Assembly (NCBI GenBank): GCA_029948255.1
Contig: JALIZF010001231.1
Span: 1-64,000, forward strand
DNA length: 64,000 bases
Source of the DNA: Telmatactis stephensoni
Taxonomy: Eukaryota; Cnidaria; Anthozoa; Actiniaria; Isophelliidae
Direction of reading: 5' to 3'
Of this stretch, positions 21,563-30,851 are shown in pieces. The notes under the pieces were generated by a model that did no database searches, was not told the DNA's origin, and saw only the letters and a program-made list of their open reading frames with translations. How positions within the stretch are numbered: the first letter of the stretch is position 1; the number at the start of each line of letters is the position of its first letter. Position numbers and translations under genes: made by a program.

Positions 21563-21810
21563 ACACCCAAGACCCATATGTGAGAAGATCTGGAATATCC
21601 TAGTAGCTCCAGATCCACCTCCAAAGAGAACTGCCATAGACAAGAGGAAATTGCCGACAGATCCTTTTTGGCCAGATGTGTCTTTCCTTGTGGGCTGACT
21701 GTGCCAGTAACTGTTTGTTACAACAGCTTGGATTAGTGCAACAACAATTTGGATATGATGATGATCACCACCACCACCACTGACAAAAAGGGAATCATTG
21801 TCTTTCATGT

Positions 21811-22204
21811 CTTCCTCAGTTTCAAGGTCATCATGATTAAAGACAACAGCGTCTCACTGTCACTGTCAAGTCAAGGAAGTGGGCTGAGAATCTGTACAGC
21901 GTCTACGAACACGGTGGACAGGGGGATGGGGGGAGAGGGGGAATGCATTTGGAAAGCCTGATCTTGCGGTGCAATCGGTGTTAACACAAATATAGTCCTA
22001 ACAGGTTTTGACCAAGATTGTCTACGATGGGAATTTTTAAAAAAATGTTCATCTTAACCCAAAATTAAAACGTTTGGTTTCTGTGGGTTAATAAAAACCC
22101 TTAGAAACAATTTTGGTGCAATTATCACCCTGGCTGTACTATAAGGCAGAACGTTTTGTGAGGGGGGTGGGGGTACCCTCCAAGGAGAATGGGGCGAGTT
22201 TATA
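21811..22204. other. Leader region of the HUH/helicase gene
   Basis: No coding. Holds a stem-loop (separate entry) and a G-rich stretch at 22,160-22,180. Possible control or origin region of the downstream Rep-like gene, by position only. Confidence 0.3.
22077..22108. promoter_or_regulatory. Stem-loop upstream of the Rep-like gene
   Basis: GTTTCTGTGGGTT and AACCCTTAGAAAC can pair with about one mismatch around an AATAAA loop. It lies 97 bases before the Rep-like start. Rolling-circle Rep systems often nick in such a loop; here that is only a suggestion. Confidence 0.35.
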
Positions 22205-23575
22205 GTGGCCACAAAGAAGATGGACTTTCTAAGTGCATATGACTCAGAAAGTGAATTTGAAAGCGACAGCGAAGATGTTGTAGACCCTTTAAGATCTCTC
22301 GACCTCAGATTTTTCTACTTAATTACTTATAGCCAAACTGACGTGCAGAAAATCCCTACAAGGAGAGCATTTGCAGATACAGTTGTTCAGTCTTTCTGGA
22401 TCACAAGTAATGAGTGCCAAGTAATTCAATGGTGTTGTTGTCAAGAACCACACAAAAACTGTGGTCTGCATTATCATCTAGCCTTGAAACTCAGTAGATG
22501 TCAACGGTGGATGACTTCTAAGCGCTATTTGCAAGATCGCTATGGAATAAATGTGCATTATTCTGCAAGACACCACAGCTATTTCAGCGCTTTGAAGTAC
22601 GTCACAAAGATTGACAATGATTGCATTGAAAGTGAAGGTCATCCAGATTTGAACAACTATCACGGTCCACGAACCGACGCTTCTATCCGAGCAAGAAGAC
22701 GTGTAAGACCATCTAATTCACCTAGTAGTACTTCTCAGATAGATGACACTGAGCAGGAAGAGGTAAATGAGTCATCTCGATCATTCGAAGAAAACAAAAC
22801 GGCTGAGTCCCTTTGAAGTGTCCGAAATTATCCAGAGTAGAAGTCTCACTAATGTTACTGAACTGGAAGCCCTAGGTCTAGAACAGAGATGAAGGAAAAA
22901 CAAACCTGGCAGAGTTTCTGTTAAGCCGTACCCCTAGATTTATTTCAGATCTCTTAAAAAACAGCTGGGATATGTACAATGCCAAAGAAGCGTTGGCGAG
23001 GGCAAATAAGACCCATATGCAGCTTATCAAAGATGTGTTACAAATGGATTGTACCTGCAATCATCCAAATGAGTGGCGTTTAGCAGCAGAAGAAGTTCTA
23101 ATGAATAGCCAGGTGGACATTTATGAGTTTGGCGCTGCCATTGTGGAACTCTTAAAGAATGGTAGAGGTAAATTTAAGAACATTTTGATAACTGGCCTTG
23201 CTAACTGTGCTAAAACCTTTCTCTTGAATCCCTTGACCAAAACAAGACGTTCTGTAATCTGGCCAGTGGTCGCTTTGCGTGGATGGGCGTTGAGGACGGT
23301 GAATGTATTTTCCTCAACGAGGTCAGCAAGTGCACTTACCAGCCCCTAAGACCCACTTTGCACAAGATATTCATTTCCACAGAGATACTCCTATCTTTGC
23401 CACAAGCAAAGATCGTTTCATTTATGTGTAAAACGGTCAAGTTGACACAAGAGAAACAGAGATGATAACAGTGAGGTGGAAATGTTTTGCCTTTTTCTAT
23501 CAAATACCCCAATCACAACAACGACAAATTCCTGCTTGACAACAATGTTTCGCTGATTTAATTACAGCTACATAG
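22205..23575 (+). pseudogene. HUH endonuclease plus SF3 helicase (Rep-like) gene, decayed
   Basis: The first frame (22,205-22,816, 203 residues) has rolling-circle motifs in order: FYLITYSQTD, the metal-binding H-x-H in GLHYHLAL, and the Tyr/Lys motif in YFSALKYVTK. It is preceded by an acidic N-terminus. A second frame (22,972-23,349) has a Walker A-like GLANCAKTF in which the Gly before Lys is Ala, as expected for an inactive superfamily 3 helicase. Further frames to about 23,575 carry the helicase C-terminus, with stops and shifts. The architecture is that of Rep proteins of circular single-stranded DNA viruses and of related transposons. It is an old, dead copy and I give no reconstruction. 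Confidence 0.78.
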
Positions 23576-24212
23576 GGTAAACATGTAATACAATACACAT
23601 TAACAATGACCCATTGTCGATTTCATATAACATAGGAACTTCAGTTCCTAAGAAATACCTTATAATGTTGAATAGGATTTTCAAACACGAATTACGAGGC
23701 ACCGAAAGTGAGAAACTAGCAAAAAGTAAAGTAAAATCATGAACTACCCCGAACTACCACGAACTACCAGCGGATTATAAAGAAGATATGAACCTATCTA
23801 TTTATATAATCACAGTGGTTGTTCGTGGTTGTTCATGGTAGTTTGTATCATTCTGTGGCTTTGTGTCAGTTTTTTGCTTGTAATTTACAGCAATTTCAAA
23901 ACTACAACGAAACACTGCATACCTGTCCGCCTCGTTAAGAATTACGAACATTTTTTTTCATTCCAAAAGAATGCAGGTCAACATGCAATACTTGGGCTTC
24001 CTGTGTATCTGATGAAAGTCATGATAAGAGGGGGAGGGTAAAATGATTAATTTGTAACGCATTTAATATATTCAACACATATGAACGTTTTCCTGTCTAT
24101 TTCATTTAATGTTTCAATCTTCTTCCTTTCTTTTCAATTACAAGCTTTATGTGTTGGTTTATAGATCCAATAATTTTGTTAATGGCAGCAACTTCGGTTG
24201 TTGTGCTAGCAT
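23576..24212. other. Non-coding; inverted decamer repeats
   Basis: Apart from the repeats at 23,739-23,843 no feature is recognised. A 70-codon open stretch at 23,829-24,041 has no recognisable content. Confidence 0.4.
23739..23843. repeat. Inverted clusters of 10-bp repeats
   Basis: Left cluster 23,739-23,770: three direct copies of a decamer like CGAACTACCA. Right cluster 23,816-23,843: copies of GGTTGTTCGT/GGTTGTTCAT, its inverse, about 45 bases away across AT-rich DNA. They could form a hairpin or act as iterated protein-binding sites of the adjacent Rep-like element. Confidence 0.55.
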
Positions 24213-25167
24213 TTATAACCCTTCATAACTCTCTTTTGTTATGTCTTTTTCGATTGCCTGCTTAGAAAGCTTTCTGCATACTGTATTAAAAATGTTTTCA
24301 ATGGGATTCATGTCAGGGCTACGGGGGGAGGGGGGTATGGCTAAGAGCTGGGCATCTAGTCGCTTAAATTCAGCTCCACAGGCTGCACAATTTTGGTTTG
24401 GGTCTCCATCTTGCACCCACAAACGACCAACTTTTGCTGCCTTTTGAAAGAGTAAGGGAAATTTCCTTTCAATATATGATTGAAAATATGCATCATTCAT
24501 AGTATCATATTGTTCACAGCCAATAACACCTTTATCATAACATATGACCACAATCAGTTTCACAACTTTTGTAGTCCCACTTCCCTCTTTGCTTCCTTTA
24601 GCTGTGCAGCCAAGCTCTAGGCCCTCACTTGGCATTCGCCAGACCCGCCCACGTGGTGCCCTTGCCTGATCAGCTCACACCATCCAAATAAAAATTAATT
24701 TGATCAGTCCACAGTTTCATGGAATACGTCTTTTGAATTTTTCTGGCAAAGTTGTATCGTAATTTGAGGTCTTTCCCAGTGGGGATACCTTTCTTCCTGG
24801 CCTGGAGATACTTGTAGCCGTTCCTATTTAACACACGTCTAACCGTTCTGTCACTGATGCTTTGTCTGTTGATATTCTTTGCTTCCATTAAATGTTTGGA
24901 TATGAACTGCCCTTCCTGTCTTCGTAACTTTGGCTCTCTTATTAATGCCCTTTCCATTCTTGCATCTACTTTCCTAGGTCGTCCCTCTTTGTTTTTCCCA
25001 CTGCTTGTCCTTGACTTGCCCTTCTGAAACTCTTTTCGTAGTTGAAAATAACTGGATTTGGATATATTCAATTTCGACATTATGTAGTTTGGACTAAGGT
25101 GTTTGTCCTCGATGGCATACCGCAAATACACTAAGTCTTGATCTGATATTTTTCCACGAAACACCAT
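24213..25167 (-). pseudogene. Tc1/mariner-type transposase, broken
   Basis: The N-terminal frame (24,670-25,167, 165 residues) has a helix-turn-helix region (LSPNYIMSKLNISKSSYFQL), a GRPRK basic motif, a second helix-turn-helix, and the first catalytic Asp in NFYLDGVS. The C-terminal frame (24,213-24,635) has the second Asp in VQDGDPNQN and the last acidic residue in SPDMNPIENIF. By my count there are 36 residues between the last two. A small deletion plus frame shift around 24,640-24,675 separates the halves. Terminal repeats were not found. Confidence 0.88.
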
Positions 25168-25872
25168 AGCACTTCATACCCTAGTATATTTGACATCGAA
25201 ACTGATGGTATATACATATATACATCACCGCACACAATCTCGGTCAAAACTGTTAGGACCTTTTAGAATTTCTGTGTAAATTTGCAGTTTCACAACGTCG
25301 ACCAAACTCGCCTCAGTTTTTTGTAAGACCAATCATTTGCTGCTGACTCAGCGCAATGAAAGCCTCATTTTCGTATACTAGACTAGTCATCTATTAATAC
25401 TAGTTTACAACCATTTAAAAGCCTATTAATCCATAAGAAGCAGTGTCATACTGAACATTTTGAAATAGCCATTAACAGAAGTTATTTTGTGATTTTTAGA
25501 CTAGTCTAGTGTTCACTGTACTTGGACCCTGTCCACAATTGTATGTTTAAATCACGTTTGCGCTTGTTTGATATGCAATGCTTCATTGATTTCTTATGTA
25601 ACACTTTGCACTAATTTGCACTATTTTGTTTGCAAAGTTTTTCATGGATATATTGTAAGCACTATAATTTCCATTGATAGAAGAAACAAATAAGCAAAAT
25701 ATAAGCATCATAAGAACTGTGTTTTAATGACTACGCAAGACATGACCATTACTTACCCTCGTGAGGCTGACTACGAATGTACTACGATGTGCAAGACGAA
25801 CACGTGTCTCATTCCAGTCCACTTCCAGTACTCGTCTGTAGTTCGTAGTTGTCGGATCTTAAAGTCCCCTAT
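25168..25872. other. No gene; partial inverted sequence
   Basis: tactagactagtc at about 25,376 and its near inverse gactagtctag at about 25,503 (followed by tgttcactgta) look like a transposon terminus. They do not pair with anything left of the Tc1 gene. No coding seen. Confidence 0.35.
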
Positions 25873-26040
25873 TTATACCGATGTTGGGAACAAACGTGTT
25901 TCTGACACATACTTCCTGACTCTTGGAGCTGGAACAGACACTGAGACACTTTCTTTGTTGGAGTCTTCACTTCTTCCATCTGAGTCCTCTCCAACATCAA
26001 TGGGTTGTTCCTTCAGCACCACGGATCTCACAAGATAAAC
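25873..26040 (-). CDS. Possible terminal exon of an unidentified gene
   Basis: On the minus strand an acceptor (CTTTAG) at 26,041 is followed by 55 open codons and TAA at 25,873. The peptide is Ser/Asp/Glu-rich (VGEDSDGRSEDSNKESVSVS) and ends LFPTSV. The codon pattern looks real, but no upstream exon was identified and I recognise no family. It could be a remnant of another element. Confidence 0.3.
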   Translation of the reverse strand, partial: VYLVRSVVLKEQPIDVGEDSDGRSEDSNKESVSVSVPAPRVRKYVSETRLFPTSV

Positions 26041-27321
26041 CTAAAGACGAAAATGAATTGAATGTCAAAACATCGTAATAAATCCGTGTTTCATACCACC
26101 TGATTTGGAGACAGGCTACAATACTGAAAAAATACTTTAATTGAACACCAATTTCGCTCCATTGTTTTTCCCGGGTATAAAAATGCATGTAAAAATCCTG
26201 GAGTATTGCATCAGATCACCACCCTTCACATACAACTCACCTTGTCTTTTCTGTGTGGTATTTGTGAAATGTTTGTACATGAGGGCCCCTTGTTAGAGAC
26301 CAGAATGTCACAAGTCGCGGCTGGCAGGTTAAAGAGATCTGCACTTTCTTTAAATTTGCAAGTGTAAATTCCTCGTAGTTATACTGGACAAATTCTCTTG
26401 GTTGAATTGGTTTATACGTCTGCTAATTATCCACTTCAGAGGCCAAGGGCTGAACCGTAATCTCATCAGGGTTGTTTGAGCTATTTTTGTTTTTGCGAGC
26501 CTCTTAATGACTCCTCTTTTCACTCATGTCATTGTGAAGCTTATTCCACGTTTCTTTGCGTTTCATTATTGGTATTTTGTTGAAAAATATTGCAAAAATA
26601 TTACCTTTTGATGAACTTACACTCACGATGAAGTGGGTTTGAAATTTGACACCCTTTCCCTTTGGCGTGAAATGTCTGCTGACCAAAAACCTTACATGGG
26701 TCAATGGACAGGAAGTAGTGAGAAAAAGCTTCTGTCAAATAAGATTTTTTAGAAAAAAGTGACTATGTTTTGAAGTTACCCCTTATTTTTTTTTTCAAAC
26801 TGCAACTTCTAAGTAAGCCTTGGCACAAGGGTCTAGTTTTACATCTGTTTTCCTGTAAAAAAAATGTTTTCTAGCGTTATCTAAAGTGAATTCAGCCCAA
26901 GTGGCATCTGCCAACCAATCAGATAGGGCAGGTTTTGTGCACTTGTTCCCTAGAGCAATGATGATGATAATAATAATTGCAGCGAGCAGCGAAACTAATC
27001 GTGCAGGAGTCCTGTGGACATGAGAGCCTGGGTGAATATCCATTGTTATGGCGAGGGAAATCGAGATTTTCTTCGAGGACCGTATGTCGAGTACTGTACA
27101 GCGGTTATTTCTTTGGTCAGCGGTTCTTTTTGTTGCTAACATGCAACTGTCGCAACTATCTTGGTAACTTGATGGGAATATATTTGATACCGTGTTGGCG
27201 TCTCTTTCTCCTCGTGGTCTAACTTCTGCTCCTCCAGCGATTAATTCTCTTGGTTAGTTCGAAATAGTAATGTGAAAATGTCGAATGTGAATTTACTTTG
27301 CTTTAGAGAACAGTATATGAA
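26041..27321. other. No gene recognised
   Basis: Scattered short open stretches without motif. Includes a TGATGATGATAATAATAATT low-complexity tract near 26,957. Confidence 0.4.
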
Positions 27322-27651
27322 ATGCCTGATAGTTGTACGATAGCATTAGAATATCTACCTACAAATCATCATTTTCTCCAAAGGTCAACCAAACTATCGA
27401 GTGAGGTATGGACATCAACAGCAACTAAATGTCCAGTTTCAGTACGATGCAGTCGATATGAATTGATCGATGCGCATAGAAATACTGCTCTACCAGACGT
27501 GGTAGACGGCAACAAATCTATTTACGAAATAAATAGGAGAAATACTATAAAAATGCCCGATGTAATGTATTGGCAAACTAAAACGCCCGATGTGGTGACA
27601 AACATTGAAATTGATTTACCAGATGTGATGTTGATAACAACCAGTGGTTAA
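27322..27651 (+). CDS. Hypothetical 109-codon frame with PDV repeats
   Basis: Begins at ATG 27,322. The C-terminal half repeats a short motif with spacing of about 12-19 residues: ALPDVVDGN, KMPDVMYW, KTPDVVTN, DLPDVMLI. I recognise no domain. The regular PDV spacing suggests a real coding remnant, but there is no supporting neighbour, so expression and function are unknown. Confidence 0.3.
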   Translation: MPDSCTIALEYLPTNHHFLQRSTKLSSEVWTSTATKCPVSVRCSRYELIDAHRNTALPDVVDGNKSIYEINRRNTIKMPDVMYWQTKTPDVVTNIEIDLPDVMLITTSG

Positions 27652-29498
27652 TAGATTATATATCAGGGAATGTGTTTATGCGACGAGCATGCAATACGTG
27701 ATATAAAAAAATCAAATTAAATCAAATTATGCAATTGCTTTATTATTTTTTACTCGGGCTACCTGTGGTAGCTCGAGTCTAGGTTTACCTTTTCGGTCTA
27801 TCTATCTATCTATCTATCAACGTCGCAAATGGGCAAATTACCCAGAAGCCTTTGGGGTACACTGTTGACCACGAGGCTTCCTGTGGTCGCGAGAGATTGA
27901 GAACAAAATGGCGGACGCTATCAATCGGAATTTTTTTCGAACTATTGGCTTTTATTCTCAAGATACTTTGCTTTAATCGTTAATATCGAATTCTCGAATT
28001 TAGTGATGACCTTCTTACCAGCTGTTGTAATCAACTTATAATGTATTGATCGTCCAAGAACACGATACAGATCGATTTGTGGCAGCGAACTTCACTTGAG
28101 GACAGACATGTAAGACACGGAGATATTGTCTTTTATAATAGATCAGTAGTTTGTTTAAAATAATATTTCACTACTGCTTGCACCTAATATTTGCTTACAC
28201 GGTGTCTACAGTCATGCTCTTCCTGAGAGCCGTGTTAAAAACGAACTAATTAATAACTAACAATATATACAATGTTTGTTTCTTTCTAGTTAAAACTAGA
28301 ATGACTAGGACCGGAGATTCTTGCCTTTGCGTAATAAGGTGACTAGGGTGTATTCAATAATTAAGCCAGGAAACAGGAATTAGTAAATGGTGCAAAATTA
28401 CACCAAATAAACAATGGAAAACAAATGATTTTTTTATTATTAACTTGTAAATATTTAGTGTAAATATCTGTATTTTGTACAATGTCATTTTTATATTGAA
28501 TGCACTCTATTGTCAATCATGCTCAATGTTAGCAGATAAAAATATAGTGATGGATAATCATGGAAATGATAGTAATGTTTATGAGACCTTATATTAGCAA
28601 CAGTTGAAGAATAATTTTAGAATACATACATGTACAAAATGATATTTTCAATCAATGAAAAGTGATACTCAACCACAAATTTGTACAAGCTTTTTGCAAC
28701 CATGTTCACAGAAACAAGATAAAGTGGATTGAATTGAAGATATTACTGTATGTAGTAGTATCAGATTGATGTGCATGGAGGAGCTATATATGGTATCAGT
28801 AATGAGCATATATTGTATGACATTACACTTCTTCAAATAAAGCATCAGCAACTGACTACTGCTATAATCATTGATCTGCTCCATATTAAAAACATGGTAA
28901 TATGTGTATCGAAAAGTTGTGTTAAGAAACTGAAATGATTTTATAGAAAGGTAACTGTGGTACTTTTAGAATCTACCAATGTGACAATGGCAATATCAAA
29001 ATCATTTTAACTTGGATATCGAAACAGTCTGCCACAGTTTGTAAGTTTTGTTTCCATAAATCAAGGTAAAAAAGTACACAAAATAAAGCAGACTGTATAC
29101 TGTATATGTCTGGCATGATAAAAAGACCAGCAGTATATTAATAAATTTGTGTTCTACTCTGGGAGTACTTGTCATGCATTTTTGCAATCAAAAGACACTG
29201 ACAAGTCAAACTGGTTTCCATCAACCTCTGTTCTCCATTTCTCCCCAAGTACTATACACAGGTGTAGCCCGAGTGAACGCCTATTAGGCGTCTAGTCTTT
29301 TTTAATTCATTAAATGTTATCATCAATAAAGAACGTTTTGTTGTTGTTGTTATTATTGTATATTATATTGTGTATTGTTTATATGTTTATCTATATATAT
29401 ACTATATATATGTATACGTATTGGATTCAAGTAACCAATTGTAAGTTACCTTGCATAAGAGAGATTTACAATTGTAAACAAAAATAAAATAAAGTTTC

Positions 29499-29500
<2 letters not shown>
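27652..29500. other. No gene recognised; simple repeats
   Basis: (TATC)n at 27,797-27,818 and (TTG)n near 29,340. The strings actcgggctacctgtg near 27,756 and the inverse of actcgggctacacctgtg near 29,260-29,275 form a loose inverted pair that might bound a 1.5-kb non-coding element. Confidence 0.35.

Positions 29501-29570
<70 letters not shown>
29501..29570. repeat. (TTA)n microsatellite, left of RLE retrotransposon copy 1
   Basis: Uninterrupted TTA triplets, about 23 units, ending exactly where retrotransposon sequence begins. Confidence 0.97.
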
Positions 29571-30803
29571 GCAAAGTCGAAGTTGTATGGTGGTAATTTG
29601 ATCAAGGCGATCAATACTTGGGCTGTCAGTGTGGTAAGGTATAGTGCTGGGATTTTGGACTGGAGTGATCGGGAGTTGAAGGAGATGGATGTAAAAACGA
29701 GAAAGAGGTTGACAATGTTTGGGGTCTTTCACAAGAAGGGGAGTGTTCCGAGGTTGTACATGAAAAGGAAGCATGGTGGTAGGGGGCTGATCAGTATTGT
29801 TGACTGTGTGAGGGCAGAAGAGCTGGGTTTGTTTGGGTATGTTAAAGAGAGTGACGAGTGGATGCTAAAGGTGGTTGGTGAGTCGTTGCAGGTTGGTGAG
29901 ACAAAGAAAGAGTATAAGAAGAGGGTGCAGAAGGAGAGGAAAGAAAATTTCCTAGAGAAAAGGTTGCATGGAAAATTTATGAGGGATGTGAGCGATGTTG
30001 CTGATGAGCGGTCTTGGCAGTGGTTAAGGGCAGGATATTTGGGTAAGGGCACTGAGGGGTTTGTTTTTGCAGCACAGGAACAAGCTCTGAGGACAAGGTT
30101 TTTCCGGGCAACCATTCAGAAAGAGAATGTGGATCCAAAGTGTAGGGTTTGTGGGAAGGAGGTGGAGTCTGTTGGCCATTTGGCAAGTGGTTGTAGTGTT
30201 TTGGCCCAGAAGCAATATAAGAAGAGACATGATCGGATGGGGTTGAGGGTGTATTGGGAGCTGTGTCGGAAGTATGGAGTGAAATGTGCTGATGTTTGGT
30301 ATAAGGAGGTTCCAGATGAGGTTAGGATTTCGGATGATGGAGAAGTAGAGATTTGGTGGGACAGGAGCGTCGAGACAACACAGAAGATGGAACATAATCG
30401 TCCAGATGTTACTGTGTTGAACCGAGCGGCTCGTAAGTGGACCTTTGTTGATTTCTCGGTGCCTTGGGATCGTAATGTGGTGGTGAAGGAAGAGGAGAAA
30501 ATTGCTAAATATTCTCCTCTTGCAAAGGAGATACGAAAGTTGCACCGGGTGTCAACAAAGGTGGTTCCGTTGGTTGTTGGTTCTCTAGGGGTCGTGTCTA
30601 GTAATCTTGAGGGGTACCTGAAAGATCTAGGTATTCCAGACGTTCTGGGTGGTATGCAGACGTCTGCGGTCATAGGGACCACCCTCATTCTGCAGAGTGT
30701 GCTTAGTCTCTAAGCCCCAGGTCTTGGGGTCGAGGCTAAGCAGTATCTTACACCTGTAGTGTGAATAAAACCTCCACTCAGGTTGTCTATCTATAGAAAT
30801 TCC
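29571..30803 (+). mobile_element. R4/Dong-like non-LTR retrotransposon, copy 1 (5'-truncated)
   Basis: Starts abruptly after (TTA)n in the middle of the coding region, matching copy 2 from about 31,771. The 3' untranslated part (about 90 bases after the stop) is shared with copy 2 and also ends at (TTA)n. Near-identity with copy 2 indicates recent activity. Confidence 0.9.
29583..30713 (+). pseudogene. C-terminal 376 residues of RLE retrotransposon protein
   Basis: Contains the Cys-His motif CRVCGKEVESVGHLASGC (CX2CX8HX4C) near residue 190, then the restriction-like endonuclease residues: PD in NRPDVTVLN, D in FVDFSVPWD, and a later KIAKY. This arrangement defines retrotransposons with a C-terminal restriction-like endonuclease (R2, R4 and relatives). 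The RT domain is missing because of 5' truncation, so this copy cannot move by itself. Only a few residues differ from copy 2 (for example SDVADE versus SEVADE). Confidence 0.9.
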
Positions 30804-30850
<47 letters not shown>

Positions 30851-30851
30851 T
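30804..30851. repeat. (TTA)n between the two RLE retrotransposon copies
   Basis: Uninterrupted TTA units bounded on both sides by retrotransposon sequence. Confidence 0.97.

Larger units (their letters stand above)
19437..21810 (-). pseudogene. Multi-exon DDE-type transposase pseudogene
   Basis: Exons visible on the minus strand: 21,563 to about 21,760 (FLLSMAVLFGGGSGATRIF, then FSHMGLGC), continued at 21,309-21,339 (SLRSFFKHQ) after a MITE; 20,887-21,081 with GDSRHDSKGHNAKYGAYM, ending in GT-AAGT; 20,214-20,393 with SSNAMEFVGF and LDRHTSISSHM; and pieces at about 19,860-19,890 and 19,490-19,640. The two Asp-bearing motifs (GDSRHDS and LDRHTS) and the splice sites fit a transposase family I know from invertebrates, but I cannot name its superfamily with certainty. 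The 3' end is cut by the Gypsy LTR. Confidence 0.65.

Noticed and set aside
22205..23575. Helitron assignment for the HUH gene
   Set aside because: SF3-type Walker region instead of Pif1 helicase, no double-Tyr motif, and no CTRR end with hairpin was found.
29466..29774. Minus-strand frame with a long poly-Ile stretch
   Set aside because: It is the (TTA)n microsatellite read as ATA/ATT codons; not a membrane protein.
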